Source: Turicibacter faecis | GTDB taxonomy: Bacteria > Bacillota_I > Bacilli_A > MOL361 > Turicibacteraceae | NCBI RefSeq assembly: GCF_037076425.1 | Contig: NZ_AP028127.1 | Coordinates: 402,001-466,000, forward strand | Length of the DNA stretch: 64,000 nucleotides | Reading direction: 5' to 3' | Shown: piece by piece, positions 55,690 to 64,000 of the stretch | How the letters are laid out: every line of letters begins with the position of its first letter | Numbering within the stretch: the stretch's first letter is position 1 | The notes under the pieces: model-generated | What the model was told of the DNA's origin: nothing | The model's database searches: none | What the model saw: the letters and a program-made list of their open reading frames with translations, nothing else | Position numbers and translations under genes: made by a program

Positions 55690-57354
55690 GTGAATTTTTA
55701 TTCAGGAAATTATTGTTGTCTTGAGATATTTGCTAGGTGTAAGAGTGGAACTCAAGGTGGGATTAAATTAGTAAATAAGATAACTAATGAAAGTCAGGAA
55801 AGCATAGCAGGGAAATATAATTACATTTTGTTAAAATTTCCTTTAATAAAAAAGCAAGAGTATCAATTGATATTAGAAAATGTTGATATTTCTATTGCAT
55901 ATTTAAGTCAATGTGATGACATATTGGATAAGGGAGTTAAATTTATTGAGATAAGTGATAACTATTCGTTGACTACACAAGATGATTTATCTGATTGGTA
56001 TGATACCCCGTATCGCGAACAATACCATTTTGGGCCATATAAAAATTGGATTAATGATCCAAATGGTCTTTGTTATTATAAAGGATACTATCATATGTTC
56101 TACCAGGCGAATCCTCATGAACAAAAGTGGGGACATATGTATTGGGGGCATGCAGTCAGTCGGGATTTGGTGCACTGGATACATTTACCGTATGTCTTGT
56201 TTCCGCAAGAAGAAATATTAAATGCCAAAGATTTAAAAGGGGGGGCATTTTCCGGATGTGCGGTAGCATTAGATGATCGTATTCAATTTTATTTAACACG
56301 CCATCTTGGACCGTCGGAGGACTGTGATGAAACAGTACAGTATCAAACAATGGTTTCCTCGAGGGATGGGATTAATTTTGGAAAAGAGGAGATTATCATT
56401 GAAAAACCGGGAAAACCATTCTCGTTTAATTTTCGTGATCCAAAAGTTTTCTATCATAATGAGAAATGGAAAATGGTTCTGGGAACCCAGCTAAATAATA
56501 TCCCCGCAATTGTCTTGTATGAATCAAAAGATATGAAAAATTTTGAATATTCGGGGGAGGTAATACTAGAAAGTCAAAAAGGTGTATATACAATAGAGTG
56601 TCCAGATTTATTTGAGTTAGATGGGAAATTTGTGGCCATTGCAGCGTATATGTTTTATACAGATGACCAAGGTCGTATTCAGCCGACGATGTATTATATA
56701 GGTGAATTAGAGGGACATCGTTTAAACGTTGAAAAGAGAGGCTTGTTCGACTTTGGAAGCAATTATTATGCCGTTCAAACGTTTGAATATGCTGGTAGAA
56801 GAATTGCTATTGGATGGATTTCAGATTTTTATGAGGAGCACGTGGTAGAAAAAAATGGTGCTTATGGTAGTATGGCATTACCTCGTGAGCTTTCATTGAA
56901 AAATAATCATTTATATATGAAACCCGTTAAGGAGGTATACTCTTTAATTGATAAGGAATTATGCAGAATTTCGAAACAAAATATTAGAATCGATAAAATC
57001 AAGGGGAACTGTTACTATAGTAAATTGATATTTAAAGGAAACAGTGATTTTGATTTATTGCTTGGAAAAAATGAGGAAAGTAGTATTCGATTAAAATGTA
57101 ATAATAATGAGGTATCCATTCAAACAAATGGAGTCAAATCGAGTCATGTTCAATTTATTGCACCTATAAAAGAGGTTCGTACCGTTGAAATCTTTGTTGA
57201 TCGTCGAGTCGTTGAAGTTTTCCTTAATGATGGCGAAGCAGCGGGAACAAAGCTTTTTTATACAGAATCCAAAGAGGGGATTTTTGAATTATCTTGTACG
57301 GATACAGATGTAATCGATGAGGTAAGTGTATATACAGTTAAAACAATCTGGTAG
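55690..57354 (+). CDS. GH32 fructosidase (sucrose/fructan hydrolase)
   Basis: 554 residues. The catalytic set of GH32 is complete: nucleophile Asp in NWINDPNG (~119-126), Asp in FRDPK (~248), Glu in TIECPDLFEL (~301). A beta-sandwich C-terminal domain ends near VEIFVDRRVVEVFLNDGE. There is an N-terminal extension of ~105 residues before the catalytic domain with no signal peptide, so it is cytosolic and probably acts on imported sucrose or fructo-oligosaccharides. GTG start after AAGGAGGGG. The start of the MFS gene follows 14 bp after its stop. Confidence 0.9.
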   Translation: MNFYSGNYCCLEIFARCKSGTQGGIKLVNKITNESQESIAGKYNYILLKFPLIKKQEYQLILENVDISIAYLSQCDDILDKGVKFIEISDNYSLTTQDDLSDWYDTPYREQYHFGPYKNWINDPNGLCYYKGYYHMFYQANPHEQKWGHMYWGHAVSRDLVHWIHLPYVLFPQEEILNAKDLKGGAFSGCAVALDDRIQFYLTRHLGPSEDCDETVQYQTMVSSRDGINFGKEEIIIEKPGKPFSFNFRDPKVFYHNEKWKMVLGTQLNNIPAIVLYESKDMKNFEYSGEVILESQKGVYTIECPDLFELDGKFVAIAAYMFYTDDQGRIQPTMYYIGELEGHRLNVEKRGLFDFGSNYYAVQTFEYAGRRIAIGWISDFYEEHVVEKNGAYGSMALPRELSLKNNHLYMKPVKEVYSLIDKELCRISKQNIRIDKIKGNCYYSKLIFKGNSDFDLLLGKNEESSIRLKCNNNEVSIQTNGVKSSHVQFIAPIKEVRTVEIFVDRRVVEVFLNDGEAAGTKLFYTESKEGIFELSCTDTDVIDEVSVYTVKTIW

Positions 57355-57367
57355 AGGGGGATTTTCA

Positions 57368-58750
57368 ATGAGTATAGCTTTAAAAATGAAAAATTGTAAA
57401 GCAGTAACAAACGGATTAAGTTTGAGTTCTAAGGTAGCTTATGGTTGTGGGGACGCAGCTTGTAATGTAGTTTGGGGGGCAATGAGTGCGTGGTTAATGT
57501 ATTATTATACAAATGTCGCTCATGTAAGCGCATTATCGATAGGGACTATTATGTTGCTCTCTCGTATTATTGATGGATTTACTGATATTATTATGGGAAT
57601 TATTGTTGATAAGACAAAATCGAAACATGGGAAGGCGCGACCATGGCTATTGCGTATGGCTATTCCGTTTGCTATTGCTACGGTAGCCATGTTCTCAGTT
57701 CCTGAATCGGATAACACAATAAAGTTAATTTATATTTTTGTAACCTATAATTTGGTCAATACCTTTTATACTGGAATTAATGTACCTTATGGAGCTTTAA
57801 GTTCATTAATGACACAGGACCAATATGAACGCTCTCTTTTAAATATTTATCGTATTGTATTTGCACAAATTGCTAATTTTATTGTAGCTTCGATGACGAT
57901 GCCATTAATTCAGGCTCTGGGTGGGACAAGATATTCTTGGTCACTAGCGTATGCAATTTTTACAGCTGTTGCAGTTGGATTATTTGTGATTAATTTTATT
58001 GGAACGAAAGAAGTTGTTGGGGAAGATGCATCAAAACGTGAGGATGTTCCAGTTAAGGTTGGTTTAAAGGCGTTGATTACTAATAAATACTGGATTATTG
58101 TTACAGTATTAGGAGCATTTACTAGCATTTTTAATGCCTTAATGATAAGTGTTAATACATACTATAGTGAGTATATTTTAAATGATGTAAATATTGCTTC
58201 TATTTTGAATTCAGCATACATGGTTCCAATGGTGATAACATTATTATGCATTGCACCACTTGTTAAAAGGATTGGAAAGAGGTATACAAATGTTCTAGGA
58301 TGGATAGTAATTTTAATTAGTTATTTAGTTTTATTAATCAATCCGTCTAATACGATGTTAGTTATTGGGACATCATTGTTGCGCGGAGCAGGATTTGCCT
58401 GTGTAATGGGGGTACAATTTGCGTTTATTGCAGATACGGTAGAGTATGGACAATGGAAGTCAAACGTACGTACAGAGGGGTTAATTTTTAGCGCTCAAAG
58501 CTTTGGAGGAAAATTTGGAGCGGGATTAGGAAGTGCCTTAGTAGGTGGTGTTTTAGCAATGGGTGCGTATGATGGAGCATTAAGTGTCCAACCGGATACA
58601 GCGCTTATGGCAATTAAAGTTTTATATTTAATCCTACCAATTGCCGTTGCCTTAATTCAACTTTTATTAATGATTCCATATAAACTTGATAAAGAGTATC
58701 CTCAAATTATTAAGGACTTAAAAGAAAGAGAGTTACGTAGGGAATTATAA
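57368..58750 (+). CDS. GPH family sugar:cation symporter
   Basis: About 460 residues, 12 membrane helices. The GPH signature is present: IDGFTDIIMGIIVDKTKSKHGKARPWLLR (loop 2-3) and, in the second half, the block DTVEYGQWKSNVRTEG. The family (MelB, XylP types) imports glycosides with sodium or protons. Next to GH32 and LacI it probably takes up sucrose or a fructoside without phosphorylation. ATG 57368 after GAGGGGGAT. Confidence 0.9.
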   Translation: MSIALKMKNCKAVTNGLSLSSKVAYGCGDAACNVVWGAMSAWLMYYYTNVAHVSALSIGTIMLLSRIIDGFTDIIMGIIVDKTKSKHGKARPWLLRMAIPFAIATVAMFSVPESDNTIKLIYIFVTYNLVNTFYTGINVPYGALSSLMTQDQYERSLLNIYRIVFAQIANFIVASMTMPLIQALGGTRYSWSLAYAIFTAVAVGLFVINFIGTKEVVGEDASKREDVPVKVGLKALITNKYWIIVTVLGAFTSIFNALMISVNTYYSEYILNDVNIASILNSAYMVPMVITLLCIAPLVKRIGKRYTNVLGWIVILISYLVLLINPSNTMLVIGTSLLRGAGFACVMGVQFAFIADTVEYGQWKSNVRTEGLIFSAQSFGGKFGAGLGSALVGGVLAMGAYDGALSVQPDTALMAIKVLYLILPIAVALIQLLLMIPYKLDKEYPQIIKDLKERELRREL

Positions 58751-58999
58751 ATTTTAGTTAAATTAGACAGGATATTAAAAACGAGGTATAGTCTATAAGA
58801 GATGGGACTTTTAGTAAGGTTAAAAAAACAAATTTACCTTAATTCTCTAAATCTGATTAGATTAATCAGCGACGGGGTAGACTAAAGGAAACTCAATTAA
58901 AGATAGAATTGAATAAACTGGGTCATATTTATTATCCGGAAAGGATATATAATTTAGATCTATCTTTCCACGTTTCATTCCTCTAATTATTATGGATAA

Positions 59000-59041
59000 C
59001 GAAGTCATCGAGGTCTATTGTAGCCTCGGTGACTTTTTTTA
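59000..59041 (+). terminator. Terminator copy (paralogue of 62777)
   Basis: AAGTCATCGAGG-N10-CCTCGGTGACTT and a T run; nearly the same as the Fic-gene terminator at 62777-62817. Confidence 0.85.
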
Positions 59042-59249
59042 TAAATGAACATCTTCCGTTATACGGGTGTTTCCGTAAAGCCTTTAACGAGGTATTAGAA
59101 AAATATTAAAGGAATGACGCGAAGGAGGGGAGAAATAACAGAGGGGAATGCATTTCCTGATTATATTTCCATGCGAGTGGAGATGTTGCCGACCCCTTTT
59201 AAAGGACCTTTGGATCCTGAACGGTAATAGAGGCTTTTAGCCGCAGTTG

Positions 59250-59277
59250 AAAACACTAGTTAAACTAGTGTTTTTTT
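59250..59277. terminator. Short strong terminator
   Basis: AAACACTAGTT-AA-AACTAGTGTTT-like stem with T7. Confidence 0.82.
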
Positions 59278-59738
59278 ATGAATTTAATTGAATCAGCTCT
59301 ATTTAACTGGTTCGAAATCAACGGTTAGAAATAGGGGGTGAGTTGATTCGTTAATAAGCTATATAAGGATTACAGATAAAAAAGATTTAGCTTGCTTTTT
59401 ACGGGCAGTGAAGCGATATGTAGGATAATTGTCTGCTTATGTTTAAGTAGAAAGGTGTGTGTAGAATGAAAGCGTTGAACGGAAAATGGCTTTAGGTAGA
59501 ATCTCTTATGGATATTACGTTAAGCAACGGGATTAAGCGCCCAAAAGGTTATTGAGAATGTGTCTAGATGATGTGAAATGATAATTAGTTAGAAATATTA
59601 TGTGAGTGGTAATGAAATTCAAATAGGTTTCATATTAGGCTTTGTCGAATCATAAATTATAATATATAACGTTGCAAAAAAGAGTGTTTAAATTCACATG
59701 ATTTGATTATAAAATTCCTAAAATTGGGGGCATGTGGT

Positions 59739-60458
59739 ATGGAGAGTTTATTTGGTGAATGCAATAATAGATTTACTGTAGAATTATTATCTGAACTCTT
59801 CCTGTTGAACCAGTCGGAAATTATTCGTATCCTTAAAAAGAATATTTCTAATTTTGAATTTAGTTATTGTAGCCAATCAGCAATTTCTGAAATGGATTTG
59901 GACGGACAATGTATAGTCGATAATTTTTCTGATAACGAGCTTAAATATACTTTTATACTCTCTATGCGTGGACTGAAAAAATTCACCAATATTTTAATGA
60001 ACGAATTTAAAGGATTTTTTGTAAGATTTTTAACAGAGAAAGAGATAAATGAGTTATTAAAAATAGTCTATGAAAATGACAGCGTAAAGGATTATAAAAA
60101 AGGTTTGGTCGCACCTCGGGGAGAGATTGGAAGAGAATTTAGGAAAATACATATTAATCCCTTTTGGGATAAGGTCAATGAGGAATTAAAAATGTTTATA
60201 ATTGATTGGCTTGGGGTCGATGATGTGAATCATATCCCCTGGATCGCGTATCAACAAACGTTAATGATTATAAAATTTGGCTATAGTCTTTCACCCGAAT
60301 TACGAAATGAGGCCAATATTATTTGGCATAAACTAGTGGATCTTCGCTGTCAAGTTAATGATGGAAAAAGGAAGTTGCATGAGGGATGGTTATTAGATTA
60401 CGATAGACAGGAATTAAAAAGTATAAGAAAGTTTTTAAAGTTCTTAAAGGATAGTTAA
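59739..60458 (+). CDS. Hypothetical protein, 239 residues
   Basis: Unrecognised. Soluble and charged, mostly helical in appearance; Trp-rich in the second half (NPFWDKVNEEL, DWLGVDDVNHIPWIAYQQTL, NIIWHKL). ATG 59739 has GGGGG eight bases upstream and is preferred to the TTG at 59703. It lies between old copies of ssrA-flanking sequence, so it is probably island cargo. A terminator follows. Confidence 0.6.
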   Translation: MESLFGECNNRFTVELLSELFLLNQSEIIRILKKNISNFEFSYCSQSAISEMDLDGQCIVDNFSDNELKYTFILSMRGLKKFTNILMNEFKGFFVRFLTEKEINELLKIVYENDSVKDYKKGLVAPRGEIGREFRKIHINPFWDKVNEELKMFIIDWLGVDDVNHIPWIAYQQTLMIIKFGYSLSPELRNEANIIWHKLVDLRCQVNDGKRKLHEGWLLDYDRQELKSIRKFLKFLKDS

Positions 60459-60461
60459 TAT

Positions 60462-60513
60462 AAAAAACCATTATCTCAACTCAGATTCGTTCTGAACTCA
60501 GATAATGGTTTTT
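60462..60513. terminator. Terminator, duplicated ssrA-downstream copy
   Basis: AAACCATTATCT(C)...(A)GATAATGGTTT with inner AACTCAG/CTGAACT; the same core (ATTATCTCAACTCAG...CTGAACTCAGATAAT) occurs at 62925-62960 behind ssrA. Confidence 0.85.
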
Positions 60514-60522
60514 GTTTACGTT

Positions 60523-60546
60523 GTGTATTTTTTGGTGGAGATGGGG
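60523..60546. repeat. Distal att-like copy of the ssrA 3' end
   Basis: GTGTATTTTTTGGTGGAGAT plus GGGG; the last 14 bases equal the terminal 14 nucleotides of tmRNA (complement). One mismatch over 24 bp against 62986-63009. Confidence 0.85.
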
Positions 60547-60808
60547 CGTTCCGGTTAGTATCCACGTCCAGATATCTATCGAATAGGATAGTAAATAGTC
60601 TTTTATATGATAAGTAGATAGTCACATTTATGATATAATAGTCTTAGTATTGCTATTTAAAGTAATTAATGTTAGACAGGGATATTAGATCATTGGAATA
60701 AATGACTTTAACAGTCCATAATGGAATAAATGAATTGGTGCTAGTATAGTTTTATGGACACACTTAAGTTAAGTCGTTACAATAGACTTAATAAAAGGAT
60801 GTGTCTGT

Positions 60809-61069
60809 ATGAAAAAATATAATAATGAATTTAAATCAATGATTGTTGAACTTTATAAAAATGGACGTTCAGTTAAAGATCTAAGTCGTGAATATGGTGT
60901 TTCAGAAGTAACAATTTACAAATGGATTAAACAAATTTCTCCGATTGCCTCGGTAGATGATACAGAAATTACCCTAGAGGATATTAAACGCATGAAGCAA
61001 GAAATGTTACGTCTGCAAGAGGAGAATGAAATATTAAAAAAGGCTATGACCATATTCGCGAGAAAGTAA
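60809..61069 (+). CDS. IS3 family OrfA
   Basis: 86 residues: HTH (KDLSREYGVSEVTIYKWI) and a leucine-zipper-like end (MKQEMLRLQEENEILKKA). The slippery heptamer A AAA AAG at 61036-61042 precedes the stop by 24 bases, the usual IS3 arrangement for making OrfAB. Confidence 0.93.
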   Translation: MKKYNNEFKSMIVELYKNGRSVKDLSREYGVSEVTIYKWIKQISPIASVDDTEITLEDIKRMKQEMLRLQEENEILKKAMTIFARK

Positions 61070-61947
61070 GTCAATCTGAATTATGTCAGTTTATTAATCA
61101 ACACCATCAGGAACACGATATTAAGCAACTTTGTGAGGTCTTAAGTGTTCCAAGAAGTACTTATTATCAATCGAAGCATCAAACTGAATCAAAATGGGAA
61201 CGTGAAAATCAGAAACTACTTGAACGTATTAAAGAAATTTATTTTGAAAGTAAGTGTCGGTATGGTGCTATTAAGGTACACCATCAATTGATTAAAGAGG
61301 GATTCACTGTTAGCTTGAAACGTGTTCAACGGTTAATGAAATCAAGCGGTTTAGCTTCGATTATTCAAAGAAAATATACTCCTTATAGACAGTCTAAGGA
61401 ACTTGTTTTAGAACGTAATAACATTCTAGAACAGGATTTTTCGACGACTTCAATTAATCAAAAATGGGTATCCGATATTACTTATATTTACGTTCAAAAA
61501 GAAGGTTGGTGCTACTTAGCTTCAGTGATGGATTTACATTCAAAGAAAATTATTGGTTATCATTTTTCAAAACAAATGACCACAGATATTATCGTAAAAG
61601 CTTTAAAGAATGCCTATGTTTCTCAAAAACCTAAAGATGAGATTATTCTCCACACTGATTTAGGATCACAGTATACTAGCCAAGAGTTTAAAGACTTAAC
61701 TTCAGACTTTAAGATGATCCAGTCTTTCAGTCGTAAAGGATGTCCTTATGATAATGCTTGTATCGAATCTTTCCATGCCACTCTAAAGAAAGAAGAAGTG
61801 TATCAAACTACATATGTGACATTTGAACAGGCTAGAATGGCCCTATTTCAATATATTGAAGGCTGGTATAATCGCAAAAGGATTCATGGTTCCATTAATT
61901 ATTTAACGCCAGAAGAATGTGAGCAACTTGCACGACAAATTGCTTAA
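61036..61947 (+). CDS. IS3 family OrfB, made by -1 frameshift as OrfAB
   Basis: After the -1 slip the frame is open from GYDHIREKVSQSE... to QLARQIA (~302 codons). DDE catalytic residues: Asp in WVSDITYI, Asp in LHTDLGSQYTS, Glu in NACIESFHATLKKEEVY. The HTH-like region (IKQLCEVLSVPRSTYYQ) and the KCRYGAIKVHHQL block are typical of the IS150/IS3 group. Frame unbroken, so transposition competence is likely. Confidence 0.92.
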   Translation, partial: KKGYDHIREKVSQSELCQFINQHHQEHDIKQLCEVLSVPRSTYYQSKHQTESKWERENQKLLERIKEIYFESKCRYGAIKVHHQLIKEGFTVSLKRVQRLMKSSGLASIIQRKYTPYRQSKELVLERNNILEQDFSTTSINQKWVSDITYIYVQKEGWCYLASVMDLHSKKIIGYHFSKQMTTDIIVKALKNAYVSQKPKDEIILHTDLGSQYTSQEFKDLTSDFKMIQSFSRKGCPYDNACIESFHATLKKEEVYQTTYVTFEQARMALFQYIEGWYNRKRIHGSINYLTPEECEQLARQIA

Positions 61948-62014
61948 AAACTTAACTTTTTTGTGTCCAAAATATTGACCTAGATCCAGAATTTATAAAG
62001 AGAGGAGAGTTTTT

Positions 62015-62749
62015 ATGTTTACGTTATTAGATGAAAAGAAACAATTGTTAGATAATAAGCGTCCTTTAAGTAGAGAGGTTCTAACGAATTTAAAGAAATA
62101 TTTTGATGTTGAATTTACCTATAATTCAAATGCCATTGAAGGAAATACATTAACGATTACTGAAACAAAAGTAATCTTAGAAGATGGTCTAACAATAGGT
62201 GGAGGCAAAAGTTTAAGAGAACATCTCGAAGTTTTAAACCATAAAGAAGCTATTGATTATATACAAGATGTCGTTAGTAAAGAGTTTGATTTATCAGAAA
62301 GAGTCTTTCGAGATCTTCATCATATTATTTTAAAGAGCATTGATAATTCAAATGCTGGTGTTTATCGAAAAGCAAATGTATTAATCAGTGGTAGTATGCA
62401 TCGACCACCAGAATATTTTCTTGTAGAAGATAAAATGAGAGAGCTATTAGATTGGTATGATGAAAATAAAGAAACAATGCATCCCGTAAAATTAGCAGCA
62501 TTATTCCATTTTAAATATGTTTATATCCATCCTTTTATAGATGGAAACGGCAGATCAGCGAGATTATTAATGAATTTAATTCTACTAAGAAATGGATATC
62601 CACTAACTGTTATTAGAAATACTGACCGTGTAGATTATATGAGTGCATTAGAAAAAGCGAGTACGACTGGTAATACGGATGATTTTGTTGAATTTATTGC
62701 ACAAGCAGTAGATAGAAGTTTTGATACTTATTTATATTTAATAGGGTAA
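62015..62749 (+). CDS. Fic domain protein with N-terminal inhibitory helix
   Basis: 244 residues. Fic active-site motif HPFIDGNGRSARLL (~173-186) is complete, so AMP transfer onto target proteins is expected. The N-terminal helix TYNSNAIEGNTLT (~34-46) carries the S/TxxxE(G/N) inhibitory motif of class II Fic proteins, which self-limit activity. The flap RPPEYFLVEDKM is also present. The IS3 right end lies 45 bp upstream and may supply or have replaced its promoter. Part of the segment inserted at ssrA. Confidence 0.92.
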   Translation: MFTLLDEKKQLLDNKRPLSREVLTNLKKYFDVEFTYNSNAIEGNTLTITETKVILEDGLTIGGGKSLREHLEVLNHKEAIDYIQDVVSKEFDLSERVFRDLHHIILKSIDNSNAGVYRKANVLISGSMHRPPEYFLVEDKMRELLDWYDENKETMHPVKLAALFHFKYVYIHPFIDGNGRSARLLMNLILLRNGYPLTVIRNTDRVDYMSALEKASTTGNTDDFVEFIAQAVDRSFDTYLYLIG

Positions 62750-62776
62750 GAAAAGGTCGATTTGTCCTTATTCATA

Positions 62777-62817
62777 ACGAAGCCATCGAGGTCCATTATA
62801 ACCTCGGTGGCTTTTTT
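62777..62817 (+). terminator. Terminator of the fic gene
   Basis: AAGCCATCGAGG-N10-CCTCGGTGGCTT and a T run. Confidence 0.88.
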
Positions 62818-62912
62818 CATGACTTCAAACAGGTCCTCCTCATTTACTCAGTTCGTTATCAACGATTAGAAATCGAGGTTGGTATCAATCATCAAAAAGT
62901 AGTATAAGAGTA

Positions 62913-62966
62913 CAAAAAAAGAATTATCTCAACTCAGTTTCAACTGAACTCAGATAATTCTTTTTT
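62913..62966. terminator. Terminator downstream of ssrA
   Basis: AAAAAAGAATTATCT(C)A...(AG)ATAATTCTTTTTT with the inner pair AACTCAG/CTGAACT. It serves tmRNA on the minus strand and can act on the plus strand as well. Confidence 0.85.
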
Positions 62967-62985
62967 CTTCATCAATATTTCGGAC

Positions 62986-63009
62986 GTGTATTTTATGGTG
63001 GAGATGGGG
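62986..63009. repeat. Proximal att-like repeat at the ssrA 3' end
   Basis: GTGTATTTTATGGTGGAGAT plus GGGG, overlapping the last 14 nucleotides of tmRNA; pairs with 60523-60546. Confidence 0.85.
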
Positions 63010-63341
63010 GGAGTCGAACCCCCGTCCTAAAACACCGACCACTTAACTTTCTACAAGTTTAGTCTCCTATTAAATTTAACGGGTGACTGGTCAGGCGACA
63101 CACCTGTCAGACCGCGAGTTTGATCATCTCTTCTAGGCTATTCAAACGGCACAGACTAGCGTATCCCACTTCAGTGAGCCTAGTCATTCAACATGGGCGA
63201 TTGAATGGTAGGCAGCTACGTTATATTAAGCAGCTAATTGTAAGTTTGTTTTTCCGGTTATTATAACCTCGACCTTTTAACGTGGGCTAACACGACTTGC
63301 TTATTAAGCTCAAATGCCCCAGTCGAATCCGTAACATCCCC
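62996..63341 (-). ncRNA. ssrA: Transfer-messenger RNA (tmRNA)
   Basis: 346 nt. The 5' end GGGGATGTTACGGATTCGAC and 3' end GACTCCCCCCATCTCCACCA form the tRNA-like domain with an encoded CCA and the GGTTCGACTCC T-arm. The tag frame ends GKTNLQLAA then TAA (stop at 63226-63228), with the LAA end recognised by ClpXP; the resume codon lies a few codons before. Pseudoknot-rich sequence in between. tmRNA rescues stalled ribosomes. Its 3' end is a common integration site. Confidence 0.97.
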
Positions 63342-63364
63342 AGGTTAATTTGATTACATGACTC

Positions 63365-63393
63365 ATTATACTTCATTTTAACCACTTTGACAA
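63365..63393 (-). promoter_or_regulatory. Promoter of ssrA
   Basis: On the minus strand TTGTCA (63393-63388), 17-bp spacer, TATAAT (63370-63365), ~24 bp before the mature 5' end, leaving room for RNase P processing. Confidence 0.82.
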
Positions 63394-63550
63394 GCCATCG
63401 ACCCTGTCAATTGTAGCTAATCCATCCAATAGTATGGGCATTTAACATCCAAATTATGAATCCAATCACTAAAAAAGGTCAGAAACGTGTAAAAAATAAA
63501 AAATTGGTCATAATATACATGTGCAAAAACCATTTAAATTGAGGTGGAAT

Positions 63551-64000
63551 ATGTTAAATCTAATGGTAAATTTCATGGTTGTCCTAGGCTTTATTTTCCC
63601 ACAGCCAATAGCGCCAGAAAGTACGACGGCGGTGGAAGAAGATAGGACACAGCTTTTAGATAAAGAACCAACGTCTGAAGTTGAAATGCCCACCGAATCG
63701 GAATCACAGGAAGTGAAGACTGAGGTCGCGACCTTGAATTCCGAGGAATCTGAAAGTGAGGGGCAACAACAAAAAGAATTGGCACTCAAACAATTAAGCA
63801 CGGCCTTGATGGCCGTTCAACAAGAGGCCGATTCAGAAGTAGAGATGAACGTCGTGACGGTAAATGGGCAAGAAAATGACTCACAGTCAGATGCAGTGGT
63901 GAATCCTGAAAATGAGGCCACTGATGCTGTAGAAAATGAGACAAATGATGACATGGACGAGCCTGCGATGGATTCGGATGAAGAAGAGGGCGCTCCTCCT
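63551..64000 (+). CDS. Secreted acidic protein, N-terminal part (runs off the right edge)
   Basis: 150 codons are present, open to the edge. A hydrophobic N-terminus (MLNLMVNFMVVLGFIFPQPIAP) looks like a signal peptide, although it lacks basic residues. The rest is low-complexity and extremely acidic (runs of E, D, S, T: ESESEGQQQKE, NDDMDEPAMDSDEEEG), a linker-like sequence typical before a cell-wall or enzymatic domain. The catalytic or binding part would be outside the window. GAGGTGGAAT precedes the ATG. Confidence 0.7.
   Translation, partial: MLNLMVNFMVVLGFIFPQPIAPESTTAVEEDRTQLLDKEPTSEVEMPTESESQEVKTEVATLNSEESESEGQQQKELALKQLSTALMAVQQEADSEVEMNVVTVNGQENDSQSDAVVNPENEATDAVENETNDDMDEPAMDSDEEEGAPP

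Larger units (their letters stand above)
58751..59738. other. ~1-kb region with terminators and decayed sequence
   Basis: No intact gene. It holds two terminators (59000, 59250), a 37-codon frame at ~59115-59228, and a fragment near 59507 reading MDITLSNGIKRPKGY, which resembles the first residues of an aldo/keto reductase and then stops. The stretches 58985-59041 and 59292-59380 are diverged copies of sequence at 62765-62915. Confidence 0.5.
60755..61969 (+). mobile_element. IS3 family insertion sequence, apparently functional
   Basis: 1,215 bp with terminal repeats TGGACACACTTAAGTTAAG (left) and, inward from the right, TGGACACAAAAAAGTTAAG. It encodes OrfA and OrfB joined by a -1 frameshift signal. 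No clear 3-4 bp target duplication: flanks read TTA and AAA. Confidence 0.92.

Noticed and set aside
59461-59560. Short aldo/keto reductase gene
   Set aside because: MDITLSNGIKRPKGY is followed at once by a stop, with a stop before it too; at best a fossil of ~15 codons.
60533-60546. A second tmRNA or tRNA gene
   Set aside because: Only the last 14 nucleotides of the tmRNA complement are present; the sequence beyond is unrelated, so it is an att-type copy.

Overview
The window looks like a chromosomal segment of a low-GC, Gram-positive gut Firmicute, most likely Turicibacter or a close relative. The evidence is strong AT bias, AGGAGG-type ribosome binding sites throughout, a bile salt hydrolase beside an OFA-type MFS transporter, a manganese catalase, bactofilin/YhbD genes, and many short-loop terminators shared by converging genes. 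The genus is inference; the phylum-level call is firm.

Layout. 0-6 kb: the 5' end of a class B penicillin-binding protein, a fused ABC ATPase/permease, a LysR regulator and a two-gene chromate-type transporter. 6-10.5 kb: an ISL3 element, then an intact IS66 element sitting inside a small XRE regulator gene with a perfect 8-bp target duplication. 10.5-24 kb: Mor-like and unknown small genes, a GH73 hydrolase, Mn catalase, two paralogous lipoproteins, a WYL regulator, a short-chain dehydrogenase, an EAL phosphodiesterase, and a yhbDEF-like operon with three bactofilins. 24-30 kb: a potassium module made of a structured leader, a truncated KdpD-type kinase, a KdpE-type regulator, a TPR protein, two RCK (TrkA) proteins and a TrkH/KtrB channel. 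Two near-identical promoter/operator blocks precede the regulator and the transport genes. 30-43 kb: nagA, a second ISL3 element, the bile salt hydrolase locus, an SASA esterase, an aldo/keto reductase and a beta-glucoside PTS operon.

44-54 kb is the main accessory island. A tight five-gene operon encodes a dynamin-like GTPase, a tail-anchored small protein, a HerA/FtsK-type ATPase with a long Gly/Ser-rich insert, a DRGH-type nuclease toxin and a YezG-type immunity protein. It is followed by a small membrane peptide, a HEPN protein with an RX4H motif, and an IS66 remnant joined to a truncated MATE gene. The operon promoter carries the palindrome CCGACA-N5-TGTCGG. The same palindrome, with almost the same spacing to a TATAAT box, lies in front of the WYL regulator gene 27 kb away, which suggests a regulator-regulon link. 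I consider this operon the best candidate for an undescribed system; I cannot check the literature from here.

54-64 kb: a LacI/GH32/GPH sucrose or fructan utilisation locus, an unknown gene, then tmRNA (ssrA, minus strand). The 3' end of ssrA and its downstream terminator are duplicated 2.46 kb away, flanking an IS3 element and a Fic protein. This is the signature of island insertion at ssrA. The window ends inside a secreted acidic protein gene.
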